Part shown: positions 1 through 12,958 of the stretch, one piece after another
Layout of the letters: every line of letters starts with the position of its first letter
How positions within the stretch are numbered: position 1 is the first letter of the stretch
Source: Lachnospiraceae bacterium
Lineage (GTDB): Bacteria; Bacillota; Clostridia; Lachnospirales; Lachnospiraceae
Length of the DNA stretch: 40,281 nucleotides
Direction: 5' to 3'
Assembly (NCBI GenBank): GCA_022799355.1
Contig: JAAWOG010000030.1
Location: forward strand, 1-40,281
Notes under the pieces: generated by a model
Told to the model about the DNA's origin: nothing
Database searches by the model: none
What the model saw: the letters and a program-made list of their open reading frames with translations, nothing else
Program-made: the position numbers and the translations under genes

Positions 1-20
1 GCACCGTTTAGGCACCGTTT
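1..20. repeat. short direct repeat downstream of tuf
   Basis: The 9-mer GCACCGTTT occurs at 1-9 and again at 12-20. It lies beyond the tuf terminator at the edge of the window. I see no gene in the first 100 bases and assign the repeat no function. Confidence 0.4.
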
Positions 21-45
21 TACACATTTTCACTGTTGCAAAGTT

Positions 46-79
46 TCAAAAAGGGCTTCCCGATTTCTCGGAAAGCCCC
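46..79 (-). terminator. intrinsic terminator after tuf
   Basis: On the minus strand an 11-bp stem (GGGCTTTCCGA with TCGGGAAGCCC, one G-U pair) is closed by a GAAA tetraloop and followed by TTTTT. It lies 23 bases past the tuf stop and ends the str/tuf transcription unit. Confidence 0.9.
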
Positions 80-101
80 ATAAAATCTAGCTTTTTACTG
101 A

Positions 102-1289
102 TTACTCAACGATAGTAGCAACCCTACCAGAACCAACCGTTCTACCACCCTCACGGATAGCAAACGTAAGTCCCTGCTCCATAGCAATCGGATGAATCAG
201 TTCGATTGTCATCTCGATGTTATCGCCAGGCATGCACATCTCAACACCTGCGGGCAGATTAATAACGCCTGTTACGTCAGTTGTTCTGAAATAGAACTGA
301 GGTCTGTAGTTATTGAAGAAAGGAGTGTGACGACCACCCTCGTCTTTGGTCAGAACGTAAACCTGAGCCGTAAATTTCTTATGACATTTAACGGAACCGG
401 GTTTTGCAAGAACCTGACCTCTTTCGATTTCGGTTCTGTTAATACCACGAAGCAGAGCACCGATGTTATCACCAGCCTGTGCCTCATCCAGCATCTTACG
501 GAACATTTCGATACCGGTTACAACAGTCTTCTTTGTCTCTTCCTTGATACCGATGATCTCAACTTCTTCGTTCAGGTGCAGAGTACCTCTTTCTACTCTA
601 CCGGTAGCAACCGTACCACGACCTGTGATTGTGAATACGTCCTCGACAGGCATCAGGAACGGCTGGTCCGTAGCACGCTGAGGATCAGGAATATAAGAGT
701 CAACCTGGCTCATCAGTTCCATGATCTTGTCGCCCCATTCGCCTGCAGGATCTTCCAGAGCCTTCAGAGCGGAACCTTTGATGATCGGGCAATCTGTGAA
801 GCCGTACTCTTCAAGCTGCTCTGTTACTTCCATCTCAACCAGTTCGATCAGTTCTTCGTCATCAACCATATCGCACTTGTTCAGGAATACTACGATATAA
901 GGAACACCTACCTGACGGGACAGAAGGATGTGCTCTTTTGTCTGTGCCATAACACCGTCCGTAGCAGCTACTACCAGGATAGCGCCATCCATCTGAGCCG
1001 CACCTGTGATCATGTTCTTTACATAGTCAGCATGGCCCGGGCAGTCAACGTGTGCGTAGTGTCTGTTATCTGTTTCGTACTCAACGTGAGCGGTAGAAAT
1101 TGTGATACCTCTTTCTCTTTCTTCGGGAGCTTTGTCAATGTTCTCGAAGTCCGTAGCAGTATTACCGGCAACTCTCTCTGACAGTACCTTTGTGATTGCT
1201 GCTGTCAGAGTTGTTTTACCATGGTCAACGTGGCCGATGGTACCGATATTACAATGTGGTTTGTTTCTTTCAAATTTAGCTTTAGCCAT
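102..1289 (-). CDS. tuf: elongation factor Tu
   Basis: EF-Tu is the GTPase that carries aminoacyl-tRNA to the ribosomal A site in the cytoplasm. The 395-residue product has the normal family length. The G motifs are present in order: GHVDHGKTT near residue 19 (P-loop), DCPGHADY near 80 (switch II) and NKCDM near 135 (guanine specificity). The beta-barrel domains II and III follow, with the typical GGRHTPFF segment and a C-terminus ending in [10 protein letters not shown]. The start is fixed by AAGGAGG at 1300-1306. The gene is the last of the rpsL-rpsG-fusA-tuf series but has its own promoter in the 152-bp gap after fusA, so it can be made in excess of the other products. Nothing is degraded or truncated. 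Confidence 0.98.
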   Translation of the reverse strand: MAKAKFERNKPHCNIGTIGHVDHGKTTLTAAITKVLSERVAGNTATDFENIDKAPEERERGITISTAHVEYETDNRHYAHVDCPGHADYVKNMITGAAQMDGAILVVAATDGVMAQTKEHILLSRQVGVPYIVVFLNKCDMVDDEELIELVEMEVTEQLEEYGFTDCPIIKGSALKALEDPAGEWGDKIMELMSQVDSYIPDPQRATDQPFLMPVEDVFTITGRGTVATGRVERGTLHLNEEVEIIGIKEETKKTVVTGIEMFRKMLDEAQAGDNIGALLRGINRTEIERGQVLAKPGSVKCHKKFTAQVYVLTKDEGGRHTPFFNNYRPQFYFRTTDVTGVINLPAGVEMCMPGDNIEMTIELIHPIAMEQGLTFAIREGGRTVGSGRVATIVE

Positions 1290-1366
1290 TTTCTAAAGTC
1301 CTCCTTATTTTTGTTACCTTGTTCCAAAATGAATGTTTTATAAAACCATACAATCAGCTATCTCTG

Positions 1367-1394
1367 ATTATATCAAAACTATTGATATTTTCAA
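1367..1394 (-). promoter_or_regulatory. sigma-A type promoter for tuf
   Basis: On the minus strand TTGAAA (1389-1394) and TATAAT (1367-1372) are separated by 16 bp, between fusA and tuf. The perfect -10 box and the AT-rich leader suggest independent strong expression of tuf. Confidence 0.75.
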
Positions 1395-1441
1395 GAGTTT
1401 TTCTTATTTATTTTGCAACAGTCCGGTCTCTTCCCAAACTG

Positions 1442-3559
1442 TTACTTTGTCTTTGCAGTAAGCACTTTTTCCTGTACACTCTTAGGCACCTGTTCATACT
1501 TTTCAAAGAACATGGAATAGTTGCCTCGTCCCTGTGTCTTGCTTCGCAGATCCGTGGAGTAACCGAACATCTCGGCAAGCGGCACATAACCGCGTACAAT
1601 CTTGCCGCCGCCCAAATCGTCCATACCTTCGATCCGTCCGCGGCGGGAATTGATATCGCCGATGACGTCACCCATATACTCCTCAGGCATTGTCACTTCC
1701 ACCTTCATGATAGGCTCAAGCAGTACGGCGTTACCCTTCTTCATAGCTTCCTTAAATGCCATAGAACCGGCAATATGGAATGCCATCTCAGAGGAGTCCA
1801 CCTCATGGTAAGAACCGTCATATACGTTAGCACATACACCCAGTACGGGGAATCCGCCCAGAATACCTGCCTTCGCCGCCTCTTCGATACCTTCGCCAAC
1901 AGCGGGGATATATTCTTTCGGAATCGCACCGCCGACAACGCTGGACTCAAATTTGAAGGTCTCTTCGCCGTTCGGGTCCATAGGCTCGAATTTCACCTTA
2001 CAGTGACCATACTGACCGCGGCCGCCGGACTGTTTTGCATACTTGTATTCCTGATCCACAGGTTTTGTAAATGTCTCTTTGTAAGCAACCTGCGGTGCAC
2101 CAACGTTCGCCTCCACCTTAAATTCACGGAGCAGACGGTCAACGATGATCTCCAGATGGAGCTCGCCCATACCTGCTATGATGGTCTGGCCTGTCTCGGA
2201 ATCTGTGTGTGCGCGGAATGTAGGATCTTCCTCTGCCAGCTTCGCAAGCGCCTCACCCATCTTACCCTGGCCTGCCTTTGTCTTGGGCTCGATAGCCAAC
2301 TCGATAACGGGTTCGGGGAATTCCATGGATTCCAGGATAACCGGATGCTGTTCATCACAGATAGTATCGCCCGTTGTCGTCAGTTTAAACCCGACTGCCG
2401 CAGCAATATCACCGGAATACACCTTATCCAGCTCCGCTCTCTTGTTCGCATGCATCTGCAGGATACGTCCCACGCGCTCTTTTTTATCTTTTGTAGCATT
2501 GAGTATATACGATCCGGAATTTAACGTACCGGAATATACTCTGAAGAATGCCAGTTTTCCTACGAAAGGATCTGTCATAATCTTAAACGCAAGCGCGGAG
2601 AACGGCTCATCGTCAGATGCATGTCTCTCGATCTCATTGCCTTCCATATCGACACCCTTGATCGCAGGGATATCCGTAGGAGCCGGCATATACTCGATTA
2701 CCGCATCGATCAGCTTCTGCACGCCTTTGTTTCTGTAGGCGGAACCACAGCATACCGGAATCGCCCTGCAGTCACAGGTAGCTTTTCTCAGCGCTGCTTT
2801 CATCTGTTCCACGGAAGGCTCTTCCCCTTCCAGATATATCATCATCAAATCGTCATCCAGCTCACATATCTTTTCCACGAGTTCGGAGCGGTACAGTTCT
2901 GCGTCCTCCTGCATATCGCCGAGGTCATCAGTTACCGTGATATCATCGCCCTTATCATCATTGAAAATATATGACTTCATCTCAAACAGATCGATGATGC
3001 CTTTAAATTCATCTTCCTTACCGATCGGCAGCTGCAGACAGATGGCATTTTTGCCAAGTCTTGTCCTGATCTGCTCTACGGCGCCATAAAAGTCTGCTCC
3101 CAGGATGTCCATCTTATTGATGAATGCCATTCTGGGTACGTTGTAGGTATCAGCCTGGCGCCAGACGTTTTCAGACTGAGGTTCCACGCCACCTTTTGCA
3201 CAGAATACGCCAACAGCGCCATCCAGTACACGCAGAGAACGCTCAACCTCAACTGTAAAATCAACGTGGCCCGGCGTATCAATGATATTGATACGATGCT
3301 CTAATGCACCTGGTTTGATCTTTGTAAACTCTTCCAGAGTCCAGTGGCATGTTGTAGCGGCTGATGTGATTGTGATACCTCTCTCCTGTTCCTGCTCCAT
3401 CCAGTCCATCGTTGCAGTACCTTCATGAGTATCACCGATCTTATAGTTTACGCCAGTATAGTATAAGATACGCTCCGTCAATGTGGTCTTACCCGCATCG
3501 ATATGCGCCATGATACCAATATTCCTGGTTCTCTCTAACGGATATTCTCTTCCAGCCAA
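1442..3559 (-). CDS. fusA: elongation factor G
   Basis: EF-G is the ribosomal translocase GTPase, which also acts with RRF in ribosome recycling. The product of 705 residues is near the usual 690-700. Visible motifs are the P-loop AHIDAGKTT near residue 18, DTPGHVDF near 95 and NKMD near 150. Domain II, III, IV (GGRGQYGH near 515) and V sequences follow, so the protein is full length. The start is supported by AGGAGGAAG just upstream. It lies 30 bp after rpsG, so it is probably cotranscribed with rpsL and rpsG. EF-G paralogues exist in some clostridia, but the str-operon position and intact motifs mark this as the housekeeping copy. Confidence 0.98.
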   Translation of the reverse strand: MAGREYPLERTRNIGIMAHIDAGKTTLTERILYYTGVNYKIGDTHEGTATMDWMEQEQERGITITSAATTCHWTLEEFTKIKPGALEHRINIIDTPGHVDFTVEVERSLRVLDGAVGVFCAKGGVEPQSENVWRQADTYNVPRMAFINKMDILGADFYGAVEQIRTRLGKNAICLQLPIGKEDEFKGIIDLFEMKSYIFNDDKGDDITVTDDLGDMQEDAELYRSELVEKICELDDDLMMIYLEGEEPSVEQMKAALRKATCDCRAIPVCCGSAYRNKGVQKLIDAVIEYMPAPTDIPAIKGVDMEGNEIERHASDDEPFSALAFKIMTDPFVGKLAFFRVYSGTLNSGSYILNATKDKKERVGRILQMHANKRAELDKVYSGDIAAAVGFKLTTTGDTICDEQHPVILESMEFPEPVIELAIEPKTKAGQGKMGEALAKLAEEDPTFRAHTDSETGQTIIAGMGELHLEIIVDRLLREFKVEANVGAPQVAYKETFTKPVDQEYKYAKQSGGRGQYGHCKVKFEPMDPNGEETFKFESSVVGGAIPKEYIPAVGEGIEEAAKAGILGGFPVLGVCANVYDGSYHEVDSSEMAFHIAGSMAFKEAMKKGNAVLLEPIMKVEVTMPEEYMGDVIGDINSRRGRIEGMDDLGGGKIVRGYVPLAEMFGYSTDLRSKTQGRGNYSMFFEKYEQVPKSVQEKVLTAKTK

Positions 3560-3589
3560 AGTTCTTCCTCCTAAATCTAAATGACAGTC

Positions 3590-4120
<531 letters not shown>

Positions 4121-4274
4121 TCACAGGTACTCACAATGCGCAGTCATACTGCCGACTAATGTGTTGTGCAGTCTATCTATTATAGTACCGCCCTGATTCG
4201 GCCGCGATACCCTGATACAGAATTCCAACACTATACTTAGTTTCTTCGTGGTCCCATACTAAGGTAAACAACTT

Positions 4275-4306
4275 AAGTTTACCCGCAAACAAGTTCACCC
4301 GCGAAC
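4275..4306. repeat. tandem 16-bp repeat after rpsL
   Basis: Two adjacent 16-mers (AAGTTTACCCGCAAAC and AAGTTCACCCGCGAAC) differ at two positions and lie directly after the rpsL stop. The left copy overlaps the palindrome AACTTAAGTT and a GTAAAC/GTTTAC inverted repeat. The function is unknown. Confidence 0.55.
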
Positions 4307-4314
4307 GGATTCAC

Positions 4315-4734
4315 TTATTTTCCGGCTTTCGGCCTCTTTGCGCCATACTTGGAACGTGCCTGCCTTCTGTTTGCAACACCTGCCGTATCCAGTGTTCCCC
4401 TGATGATGTGGTATCTTGTACCGGGTAAGTCTTTTACCCTGCCGCCACGGATCAGTACAACACTGTGCTCCTGCAGATTGTGGCCTTCACCGGGAATGTA
4501 GGATGTAACCTCCATACCGTTGGAAAGACGAACTCTGGCAATTTTTCTAAGAGCTGAGTTAGGCTTCTTAGGGGTAGCAGTTTTCACAGCCGTGCACACG
4601 CCTCTCTTCTGAGGTGCGGATACATCCGTCACTTTTTTGTGCAGAGAGTTATAGCCCTTCTGCAGAGCAGGTGCGGTAGACTTCTTGGAAACTGTCTGAC
4701 GTCCCTTTCTTACTAACTGGTTAAATGTTGGCAT
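4315..4734 (-). CDS. rpsL: 30S ribosomal protein S12
   Basis: S12 lies at the decoding centre and affects accuracy and streptomycin response. The 139-residue product has the longer Gram-positive type N-terminal loop, followed by the conserved [11 protein letters not shown] and GRVKDLPG segments. The lysines altered in streptomycin-resistant mutants are wild type in both. The C-terminus is the usual basic [21 protein letters not shown] stands just before the ATG. This is the first gene of the str group, with a near-consensus promoter about 150 bp upstream, so the unit rpsL-rpsG-fusA can be transcribed separately from rpoBC. Confidence 0.98.
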   Translation of the reverse strand: MPTFNQLVRKGRQTVSKKSTAPALQKGYNSLHKKVTDVSAPQKRGVCTAVKTATPKKPNSALRKIARVRLSNGMEVTSYIPGEGHNLQEHSVVLIRGGRVKDLPGTRYHIIRGTLDTAGVANRRQARSKYGAKRPKAGK

Positions 4735-4886
4735 TCTGTTTCACCTCCTTAATTTGATATATATTGACTTATGGAACTCCCCCGTATCAGAGGGCTTTTC
4801 CCAGGTCAAACCGTAAGCTGCCGGTTACTTATCACTTATTCCGGCCATATAATACCGAAATCCGTAACTTTTACACAGCAACTTAC

Positions 4887-4915
4887 AGTATAATAACTTC
4901 ATTATTCTCTGTCAA
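4887..4915 (-). promoter_or_regulatory. strong sigma-A type promoter for rpsL-rpsG-fusA
   Basis: On the minus strand TTGACA (4910-4915) and TATACT (4887-4892) are separated by 17 bp. The expected start lies about 145 bases before rpsL, leaving a long leader that contains several short GC stems. Confidence 0.85.
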
Positions 4916-4976
4916 CTGTTTTTTTATTTTACCGCAAAATTTCTTTTTCATCCGGGAATCAGCCAAAACATTCTTC

Positions 4977-5011
4977 CGGCAAAAATCCTGCCGATGTGTA
5001 AGTGCTTACAC
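4977..5011 (-). other. two small hairpins after rpoC
   Basis: A perfect GTGTAAG/CTTACAC inverted repeat (4996-5011) is followed on the minus strand by CGGCA/TGCCG (4977-4993) with a T-rich loop. There is no T-run after the second stem, so it is at best a weak or partial terminator between rpoC and the rpsL promoter. Confidence 0.3.
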
Positions 5012-5013
5012 CT

Positions 5014-8000
5014 TTATGACTCCTCTACGACCTCCGGCACTGCTTCCGCATCCTCCACAACCTCTTCTGTCCCGGGCTCATCCGCCTCATTCTCGATATC
5101 TTTCTCAAAGCCTTCTTCCGTCTCTTCCCTGATATCGGTCACAGCCTCTTTCGTCCCGTCCTGCTCAGCTCCTTCTTCCGCCTCATCCGCAAGAATAATC
5201 TCCTCCCCGGCATCCACAGGATTCATCAGCAGATTATTATCCGTGTCGAGGCTTGTTGTGCGGTATCTCTTCATTCCGGTTCCCGCCGGAATCAGTTTAC
5301 CGATGATCACATTCTCCTTGAGGCCGATCAGCGTATCCACCTTGCCTCTGATCGCCGCCTCCGTCAGCACCTTCGTCGTCTCCTGGAAGGATGCTGCCGA
5401 AAGGAAGGAATCCGTTGCAAGCGCCGCCTTTGTGATACCCAGCATAACCTGTTTTCCGTCGGCTGGCTCTTTTCCCTCTTCGATCAGCTTTGTATTCATC
5501 TCTTCATAATCCAGAACATCCACCAGTGTCCCCGGCAGGAACGGTGCATCACCGTTGTTCTCGATCCGGATCTTTTTCAGCATCTGATGCACGATGATCT
5601 CGATATGCTTATCGCTGATATCAACACCCTGCTGACGGTACACCTTCTGTACTTCCCTGATCATATAATCCTGTACCGCCCGGACGCCCTTGATCTTTAA
5701 CAGGTCATGAGGATTGATGGAACCGCCCTTTGTCAGTTCGTCACCGGCTTCCAGTATATCGCCGTCCTCCACCCTGATCTGATATTTATAAGGAATCGGG
5801 TAAGTTTTCGCTTCCCCTGTCTCCCGGCTCGTCACCGTAATTTCCCGTTTCTTTTTATTATCATTGACGCTTACCACACCTGCGATCTCCGTCAGGATTG
5901 CCGTTCTCTTGGGCTTTCTCGCCTCAAACAACTCCTCTACACGGGGAAGACCGGAGGTGATATCTTCACCTGCCACACCGCCGGTATGGAATGTTCTCAT
6001 GGTAAGCTGGGTACCCGGCTCACCGATGGACTGCGCCGCGATAATACCAACTGCCTCTCCGACCTGAACCGTCTCACCGGTTGCCATGTTGGCACCGTAA
6101 CACTTTGCGCAGATTCCCACATGGGATTTACAGGTCAGAATCGTGCGGATCCTCACTTCCTCGATCGGTTTTCCGTCTTTATCAATACCCACACTCATGA
6201 TTCTTTCGGCGCGGCTCGGCGTGATCATATGGTTTCTCTTGACAATGACATTGCCGTCCCTGTCACGGATCTCATCGCAGGATACACGTCCCGTGATTCT
6301 CTCCCGCAGGCTCTCCAGCACATCCTCTTTCTTTTCTCCGTCTTTCTTGCCTTCCTCCTGGAACGCCCTAACTACCATACCCGGCAGTACCTCTGCTCCC
6401 TCGGAACAATCCACCTCACGGATGATCAGCTCCTGGCAGACATCCACCATTCGACGGGTAAGATAACCCGAGTCAGCGGTACGCAGCGCCGTATCCGCCA
6501 GTCCTTTTCGGCCGCCGTGAGCGGAAATAAAGTATTCCAGTACGTCCATACCTTCCCGGAAATTGGATTTTACCGGCAGTTCGATGGTCTTACTGGTGGT
6601 ATCCGCCATCAGTCCGCGCATGCCCGCAAGCTGCTTGATCTGTTCCTTGGAACCACGGGCACCGGAATCCGCCATCATCTTGATATTGTTGTAATCGTCC
6701 ATACAGTCCATGGACATCTCTTTCAGCACATCATCCGTCTTATCCCAGGTTTCGATAACCCTTCTGTAACGCTCTTCATCGGTATATTTACCACGGCCGT
6801 AATCCATGGCGATCTTATCCACTTCCGCCTGCGCCTCACTCAGCATACGCTGTTTTTCCTCAGGCACAATGATATCGGAAATGGATACCGTAATCGCGGC
6901 CTTTGTGGAATAGTGATAGCCCAGATTCTTTACATCATCCAGTACTTCCGCGGTCTTTGAGGCACCGTGGATATTGATGACTTTCTCAAGGATAGGCTTT
7001 AACTGCTTCTTGCCGACCAGTTTATCTACTTCCAGTTTCAGTAAATTTTCCGGTTTGCTTCTGTCCACAAACCCCAGATCCTGGGGAATGATCTCATTAA
7101 ACAAGAAACGTCCCAGCGTGGATTCCACGATACCCGAAACTTCCCTGCCCTCGGCGTCCTGCTTTGTCACTCTCACCTTAATGCGGGAGTGCAGCGTACA
7201 TTCGCCATTCTCATAGGCAAGAATCGCCTCATTGATATTTCTGTAGGCATTTCCTTCACCCACGGAACCCGGGCGCTCCTGCGTCAGATAATAGATACCC
7301 AGTACCATATCCTGAGAAGGCACCGCCACCAGACCGCCGTCGGAAGGTTTTAACAGGTTATTCGGTGAGAGCAGAAGGAATCTGCACTCCGCCTGTGCCT
7401 CCTGGGACAGGGGGAGATGTACCGCCATCTGGTCTCCGTCAAAGTCAGCGTTAAAAGCGGTACATACAAGGGGATGCAGCTTAATCGCCTTACCTTCTAC
7501 CAGCACCGGCTCAAACGCCTGAATGCCCAGTCTGTGCAGTGTCGGCGCACGGTTTAACATAACCGGATGATCCTTAATAACCTCCTCCAGTACGTCCCAT
7601 ACCTGTACGTCCAGACGCTCCACCATCTTCTTGGCGCTCTTAATATTCTGTGCGATCTGCTTGGACACCAGCTCTTTCATCACAAAAGGCTTGAATAGCT
7701 CAATAGCCATCTCCTTCGGCAGCCCGCACTGGTAAATTTTCAGTTCCGGTCCGATAACGATAACCGAACGCCCGGAATAGTCCACACGTTTTCCCAAGAG
7801 GTTTTGACGGAAACGTCCGGATTTACCCTTCAACATATCGGAAAGGGACTTCAGCGCTCTGTTGCCCGGCCCTGTCACGGGACGTCCCCGTCTGCCGTTG
7901 TCGATCAGCGCATCCACCGCTTCCTGCAGCATTCTCTTCTCGTTGCGCACGATGATATCCGGCGCGCCGAGTTCGAGCAGTCTTTTTAATCTGTTGTTTC

Positions 8001-8811
8001 TGTTGATGATCCTTCTGTAAAGGTCGTTTAAGTCGGATGTCGCAAAACGCCCGCCGTCAAGCTGCACCATCGGACGAAGGTTAGGCGGAATCACAGGAAT
8101 CGCATCCATGATCATCCACTCCGGCATATTGCCGGATTCCCGGAAGGACTCCACAACTTCCAGTCGTTTGATAATTCTCGCTCTTTTCTGGCCGGTGGAC
8201 TCTTTCAGTCCTGCCTTTAATTCTTCCGCTTCCGTATCCAGCTCAATCGCCTGCAGCAGTTCCTTTACGGACTCCGCGCCCATACCGGCACGGAATCTGC
8301 TGCCCCATTTCTCGCGGGCATCCTGATACTCTTTTTCCGTCAGGATCTGCTTGTATTCCAGATCCGTCTCCCCTGCATCCAACACGATATAGGACGCAAA
8401 ATACAGCACCTTTTCCAGCACCCTCGGGGACAGATCCAGAATCAGTCCCATTCTGCTGGGTATTCCTTTAAAATACCAGATATGGGAAACCGGCGCCGCC
8501 AGTTCGATATGCCCCATACGCTCCCTTCGCACCGCAGACTTTGTCACTTCCACGCCGCATCTGTCGCAGACCACACCTTTATATCTGATCTTTTTATATT
8601 TTCCGCAATGGCACTCCCAGTCTTTGCTGGGACCGAATATCTTTTCGCAGAACAGTCCGTTGGGTTCCGGTTTTAAAGTCCTGTAGTTGATCGTTTCCGG
8701 TTTTAATACTTCACCGCGGGACCATTCCCTGATCTTTTCAGGTGACGCAAGGCCGATTCTGATCGCATCAAATGTCATAGGCTGATAACTTTCATTTTTT
8801 ACTTCTGCCAT
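5014..8811 (-). CDS. rpoC: DNA-directed RNA polymerase beta' subunit
   Basis: This is the catalytic clamp subunit of RNA polymerase. I chose the internal start MAEVKNES because GGAGGG at 8816-8821 precedes it by 4 bases. A start four codons earlier has no ribosome binding site. The 1265-residue product shows the N-terminal zinc ribbon (CHC near 70 and CDRC near 87), the Mg2+ site NADFDGDQ near 460, the second zinc motif near 890 (CxxxxxxCxxC) and the trigger-loop region. It lacks the large proteobacterial insertions. After the conserved C-terminal region there is a tail of about 55 residues very rich in Glu and Asp. It is cotranscribed with rpoB, 38 bp upstream. Confidence 0.98.
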   Translation of the reverse strand: MAEVKNESYQPMTFDAIRIGLASPEKIREWSRGEVLKPETINYRTLKPEPNGLFCEKIFGPSKDWECHCGKYKKIRYKGVVCDRCGVEVTKSAVRRERMGHIELAAPVSHIWYFKGIPSRMGLILDLSPRVLEKVLYFASYIVLDAGETDLEYKQILTEKEYQDAREKWGSRFRAGMGAESVKELLQAIELDTEAEELKAGLKESTGQKRARIIKRLEVVESFRESGNMPEWMIMDAIPVIPPNLRPMVQLDGGRFATSDLNDLYRRIINRNNRLKRLLELGAPDIIVRNEKRMLQEAVDALIDNGRRGRPVTGPGNRALKSLSDMLKGKSGRFRQNLLGKRVDYSGRSVIVIGPELKIYQCGLPKEMAIELFKPFVMKELVSKQIAQNIKSAKKMVERLDVQVWDVLEEVIKDHPVMLNRAPTLHRLGIQAFEPVLVEGKAIKLHPLVCTAFNADFDGDQMAVHLPLSQEAQAECRFLLLSPNNLLKPSDGGLVAVPSQDMVLGIYYLTQERPGSVGEGNAYRNINEAILAYENGECTLHSRIKVRVTKQDAEGREVSGIVESTLGRFLFNEIIPQDLGFVDRSKPENLLKLEVDKLVGKKQLKPILEKVINIHGASKTAEVLDDVKNLGYHYSTKAAITVSISDIIVPEEKQRMLSEAQAEVDKIAMDYGRGKYTDEERYRRVIETWDKTDDVLKEMSMDCMDDYNNIKMMADSGARGSKEQIKQLAGMRGLMADTTSKTIELPVKSNFREGMDVLEYFISAHGGRKGLADTALRTADSGYLTRRMVDVCQELIIREVDCSEGAEVLPGMVVRAFQEEGKKDGEKKEDVLESLRERITGRVSCDEIRDRDGNVIVKRNHMITPSRAERIMSVGIDKDGKPIEEVRIRTILTCKSHVGICAKCYGANMATGETVQVGEAVGIIAAQSIGEPGTQLTMRTFHTGGVAGEDITSGLPRVEELFEARKPKRTAILTEIAGVVSVNDNKKKREITVTSRETGEAKTYPIPYKYQIRVEDGDILEAGDELTKGGSINPHDLLKIKGVRAVQDYMIREVQKVYRQQGVDISDKHIEIIVHQMLKKIRIENNGDAPFLPGTLVDVLDYEEMNTKLIEEGKEPADGKQVMLGITKAALATDSFLSAASFQETTKVLTEAAIRGKVDTLIGLKENVIIGKLIPAGTGMKRYRTTSLDTDNNLLMNPVDAGEEIILADEAEEGAEQDGTKEAVTDIREETEEGFEKDIENEADEPGTEEVVEDAEAVPEVVEES

Positions 8812-8849
8812 GATTCCCTCCATTTTTCATGTGAAAGTATTGTTACTTA

Positions 8850-11800
8850 TTAGTTGGTAGAATCCTCATACTCTACATCATCGGCATACTCTTCGCTGTC
8901 ATAATAATCTTCTTCATCAGCGGCTGCTTCGTCCTCTATCGTCTCAAGCTCACCGTCCCTGGAAAACTCCTGCGTCTGATAGCCGTCGAAAGATTCCCCT
9001 TCCTGGCTGTAGTTCTTGTTGCCTTCCATTTCATAGCGATATTCCGTATCACCATAATCCACGGATTCCATCACTTCCACTTCGGTATTGTCCTCACGCA
9101 GCACGCGGATATCCAAACCGAGGGACTGCAGTTCTTTCAGCAGCACCTTGAAGGATTCCGGTATACCCGGCTCCGGTATATTCTCGCCTTTGATGATCGC
9201 TTCGTAGGTCTTTACACGCCCTACCACATCATCGGACTTCACCGTCAGAATTTCCTGCAGTGTGTAGGATGCGCCGTAAGCCTCCAGCGCCCACACTTCC
9301 ATCTCACCGAAACGCTGACCGCCGAACTGCGCCTTACCGCCCAGAGGCTGCTGCGTCACAAGGGAATATGGTCCGGTGGAACGGGCATGGATCTTATCAT
9401 CCACCAGATGGTGGAGTTTCAGATAATGCATATGGCCGATCGTAACAGGTGCGTCAAAATATTCTCCGCTCCTGCCGTCCCGCAGCCTTACCTTACCGTC
9501 TTTGCTGATCGGAACCCCTTTCCACACCGCCCGGTGGTCCCTGTGCTCATAAAGATACTGCATCACTTCCGGCAGCACCGTCTTTTTATATTTTGCCTCA
9601 AAGTCTTCCCACTCGGTATTGGCATAATCGTTTGCCATTTCCAGTGTATCTTCTATATCAATCTCCTTGGCCCCGTCAAACACCGGCGTTGCCACATTAA
9701 AGCCCAGTACTTTCGCCGCCAGGGAAAGATGAATCTCCAGTACCTGTCCTACATTCATACGGGAAGGAACACCAAGCGGATTCAAAACGATATCCAGCGG
9801 ACGGCCGTTCGGCAGATACGGCATATCCTCCACCGGCAGCACACGGGACACAACACCCTTGTTGCCGTGACGGCCTGCCATCTTATCGCCCACGGAAATC
9901 TTTCTCTTCTGCGCGATGTAGATCCGCACTGCCATATTGACACCCGGTGAGAGCTCATCGCCGTTCTCTCTGGTAAATACTTTGGCGTCGATAACGATAC
10001 CGTATTCACCGTGAGGCACTTTCAGGGAGGTATCCCTCACTTCTCTTGCCTTCTCACCGAAGATTGCCCGAAGCAGCCGCTCCTCCGCAGTCAGTTCCGT
10101 CTCGCCTTTCGGCGTCACTTTGCCGACCAGAATATCACCGGCACGCACCTCCGCACCGATACGGATGATACCGTTGCTGTCCAGATCTTTCAGCGCATCA
10201 TCGCCCACGCCCGGTACGTCCTTTGTGATACATTCCGCGCCCAGCTTTGTATCGCGGGCTTCCGCCTCATACTCTTCTATATGAATGGATGTATAGACAT
10301 CCTCTCTCACAAGCCTCTCACTGATCAGTACCGCATCCTCATAGTTATACCCTTCCCAGGTCATAAAGCCGATCAGCGGATTCTCACCGAGCGCCAGTTC
10401 GCCAAGCGCCGTGGAAGGACCGTCGGCAATAACTTCTCCGGCTTTTACATGGTCGCCCTTTTTCACGATAGGCTTCTGGTTATAACAGTTGGACTGGTTA
10501 CTTCTCACAAACTTGGTCAGATGGTACTCGTCCTGCTCCCCGTCATCACAGACCATCTTAATGATCCGGGAAGACACATAGGTAATCGTACCGCCTTTTC
10601 TCGCAATCACACAAACGCCCGAGTCCACAGCCGCCTTCTGCTCCATACCTGTACCGACCGCAGGAGCCTCCGGGAACAAAAGAGGTACCGCCTGACGCTG
10701 CATGTTGGAACCCATCAGCGCGCGGTGGGCATCATCGTTCTGCAGGAACGGGATCAGCGCCGTCGCCACCGAGAATACCATCTTGGGCGACACGTCCATA
10801 TAGTCCATCATTCTCTTCGGATAGTCCTTTGTCTCCTCCTTATAACGGGCGGATACACTTTTACCCACAAAATATCCGTCGTCATCCAACGCTGCGGATG
10901 CCTGTGCAACATAATAGTTATCCTCTTCATCGGCCGTCATATAAACAATCTCATCCGTTACCTTCGGATTCTGCGCATCGCTCTTATCAATCTTACGGTA
11001 GGGAGCTTCCACAAAACCATACTCGTTGATCCGCGCATAGCAGGCGAGGGAGTTGATCAGTCCGATGTTCGGTCCTTCCGGTGTCTCTATCGGACACATC
11101 CGCCCGTAATGTGTATAATGTACGTCACGCACCTCAAACCCGGCACGGTCTCTGGAAAGTCCGCCGGGCCCCAATGCGGATAAACGCCTCTTATGCGTCA
11201 ACTCACCCAGAGGATTGGTCTGATCCATAAACTGGGACAACTGGGAGGAACCGAAAAATTCCTTGACCGCTGCCTGCACCGGTTTGATATTGATCAGCCC
11301 CTGAGGAGATAAATTCTCCGCATCATGGGTTGTCATCCTTTCACGCACGACTCTCTCCAGCCTGGATAAGCCGATACGGTACTGATTCTGTAGAAGTTCA
11401 CCCACGGCTCTGATACGTCTGTTGCCCAGATGGTCGATATCATCGGGGTTGCCGATACCATATTCCAAATGGATATTATAGTTAATGGAAGCTAAAATAT
11501 CTTCCTTCGTAATATGCTTGGGTACAAGTTCATGCACGTTCTTCCGGATCGCTTCCCTGATCGCATTATCATCCCCGGCATACTCCTCCAGGATCTGTGC
11601 CAGAACAGGGTAATACACCAGTTCCTTCACACCCAGTTCTTTCGGATCACAGTTTACATAATTTTTCAGTTCCACCATCATATTGGACAGCACCTTGACA
11701 TTCTTCTCCGCCGTCACAATCCATACCGCGGGAATTGCCGCATTCTGGATCGCATCCGCGATCTCAGCCGTCACTTCATCTCCGGCGGATGCTATGATCT

Positions 11801-12713
11801 CACCGGTCTGCATATCCACGGCATCCTCCGCCAGCACGCGCCCTCTGATTCTGTTTTTCAGCATCAGCTTTTTGTTAAATTTATATCTGCCCACTTTTGC
11901 CAGATCGTAACGCCTCGGATCAAAAAACATACCGTTGATCAGGCTCGATGCGCTGTCCACACTGAGCGGTTCGCCGGGACGTATCTTTTTATACAACTCA
12001 AGCATACCTTCCTGATAGTTCGTGGAAGGATCTTTTCCGATGCTCGCCTGGATTTTGGGCTCGTCACCGAACAGCTCGATGATCTCTTCGTTTGTGCCCA
12101 CGCCAAGTGCCCGGATCAGCGCCGTGATCGGCACTTTCCTTGTCCTGTCCACACGCACATAAAAAACATCATTAGCGTCCGTCTCATACTCGAGCCATGC
12201 ACCGCGGTTCGGGATCACCGTGCAGGCATATAACTCTTTACCAAATTTCGCTTTTGTGATATCATAATAAATACCGGGGGAACGAACGAGCTGGCTGACA
12301 ATAACACGCTCAGCGCCATTGATCACAAAAGTACCCGTCTCCGTCATCAGAGGAAGATCGCCCATGAAAATTTCATGCTCGCTGATCTCTTCTTTCTCCT
12401 TATTGTAAAGACGTACTCTGACCTTTAAAGGAGCCGCATAGGTGGCGTCTCTTTCTTTACATTTCTCAATAGAATACTTTACGTCGTCTTTACATAATTC
12501 AAAGTCCACAAATTCCAGACTGAGCTGACCGCTGTAATCTGTGATCGGAGAAATATCATCAAAGACTTCTCTCAGTCCTTCACCCAGAAACCACTGGTAG
12601 GAATCTTTCTGGACTTCGATCAGATTCGGCATTTCCAGAACCTCTTTGTGCCTTTGATAACTCATACGTATCTGCTTCCCGGAAGCCATCGGACGTATTC
12701 TGTTTTTTTCCAT
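8850..12713 (-). CDS. rpoB: DNA-directed RNA polymerase beta subunit
   Basis: The beta subunit forms the pincer and part of the active site of RNA polymerase. I chose the second Met (MEKNRIRP) because GGGGTG lies 7 bases upstream, whereas the first ATG is too close. The 1287-residue product includes the rifampicin region with [26 protein letters not shown] and [15 protein letters not shown]. The residues usually changed in resistance (the Asp, His and Ser positions) look wild type. The catalytic [16 protein letters not shown] segment is intact. The last 50 or so residues form an acidic tail (many E, D and Y), matching the acidic tail of beta'. A promoter lies about 90 bp upstream. Confidence 0.98.
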   Translation of the reverse strand: MEKNRIRPMASGKQIRMSYQRHKEVLEMPNLIEVQKDSYQWFLGEGLREVFDDISPITDYSGQLSLEFVDFELCKDDVKYSIEKCKERDATYAAPLKVRVRLYNKEKEEISEHEIFMGDLPLMTETGTFVINGAERVIVSQLVRSPGIYYDITKAKFGKELYACTVIPNRGAWLEYETDANDVFYVRVDRTRKVPITALIRALGVGTNEEIIELFGDEPKIQASIGKDPSTNYQEGMLELYKKIRPGEPLSVDSASSLINGMFFDPRRYDLAKVGRYKFNKKLMLKNRIRGRVLAEDAVDMQTGEIIASAGDEVTAEIADAIQNAAIPAVWIVTAEKNVKVLSNMMVELKNYVNCDPKELGVKELVYYPVLAQILEEYAGDDNAIREAIRKNVHELVPKHITKEDILASINYNIHLEYGIGNPDDIDHLGNRRIRAVGELLQNQYRIGLSRLERVVRERMTTHDAENLSPQGLINIKPVQAAVKEFFGSSQLSQFMDQTNPLGELTHKRRLSALGPGGLSRDRAGFEVRDVHYTHYGRMCPIETPEGPNIGLINSLACYARINEYGFVEAPYRKIDKSDAQNPKVTDEIVYMTADEEDNYYVAQASAALDDDGYFVGKSVSARYKEETKDYPKRMMDYMDVSPKMVFSVATALIPFLQNDDAHRALMGSNMQRQAVPLLFPEAPAVGTGMEQKAAVDSGVCVIARKGGTITYVSSRIIKMVCDDGEQDEYHLTKFVRSNQSNCYNQKPIVKKGDHVKAGEVIADGPSTALGELALGENPLIGFMTWEGYNYEDAVLISERLVREDVYTSIHIEEYEAEARDTKLGAECITKDVPGVGDDALKDLDSNGIIRIGAEVRAGDILVGKVTPKGETELTAEERLLRAIFGEKAREVRDTSLKVPHGEYGIVIDAKVFTRENGDELSPGVNMAVRIYIAQKRKISVGDKMAGRHGNKGVVSRVLPVEDMPYLPNGRPLDIVLNPLGVPSRMNVGQVLEIHLSLAAKVLGFNVATPVFDGAKEIDIEDTLEMANDYANTEWEDFEAKYKKTVLPEVMQYLYEHRDHRAVWKGVPISKDGKVRLRDGRSGEYFDAPVTIGHMHYLKLHHLVDDKIHARSTGPYSLVTQQPLGGKAQFGGQRFGEMEVWALEAYGASYTLQEILTVKSDDVVGRVKTYEAIIKGENIPEPGIPESFKVLLKELQSLGLDIRVLREDNTEVEVMESVDYGDTEYRYEMEGNKNYSQEGESFDGYQTQEFSRDGELETIEDEAAADEEDYYDSEEYADDVEYEDSTN

Positions 12714-12801
12714 CAACATTCACCCCGTTCTCTATTTTATTGCCTATTTTACGGTATTTTGGGCACGAAAAAGCATACCTCACCACAATAGTGCATTATC
12801 C

Positions 12802-12831
12802 AGTATACTACAAATTAATTTTGCCCGTCAA
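12802..12831 (-). promoter_or_regulatory. sigma-A type promoter for rpoB-rpoC
   Basis: On the minus strand TTGACG (12826-12831) and TATACT (12802-12807) are separated by 18 bp. It allows rpoBC expression in addition to read-through from rplJL. Confidence 0.75.
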
Positions 12832-12901
12832 GAAAAATTTTAAGAAATTTTTATAAAACAGCATGTATAACCCACATTGTAAAATCCTGAACATCAGCGA
12901 A

Positions 12902-12931
12902 CGCCACCCGTCCTCAACGGAACGGATGGCG
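12902..12931 (-). terminator. possible attenuator hairpin between rplL and rpoB
   Basis: On the minus strand CGCCATCCGT and ACGGGTGGCG pair (one G-U) around a 10-base loop, 28 bases past the rplL stop. No T-run follows directly, so it may only reduce read-through, as the rplL-rpoB attenuator of E. coli does, or it may protect a 3' end. Confidence 0.45.
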
Positions 12932-12958
12932 CTATCTTCGGTAGAAATCCTCTCGAAA

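Noticed and set aside
192..1181. Long open frame on plus, opposite tuf
   Set aside because: It is antisense to a fully conserved EF-Tu and its translation has no recognisable domain, so it is a by-product of tuf codon use.
4180..4215. TATAAT in the rpsL-rpsG gap as an rpsG promoter
   Set aside because: No acceptable -35 is found at 16-18 bp, so read-through from the rpsL promoter is enough to explain expression.
5707..6960. 417-codon open frame on plus, opposite rpoC
   Set aside because: It is antisense to conserved beta' sequence, with no ribosome binding site or domain, so it is a shadow frame.
10011..11183. 390-codon open frame on plus, opposite rpoB
   Set aside because: It is antisense to the conserved beta core and has no independent support.
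11370..11390. GCCGATA, sigma-28-like -10, inside rpoB
   Set aside because: It is within conserved coding sequence, has no TAAA at 15 bp and no nearby plus-strand gene.
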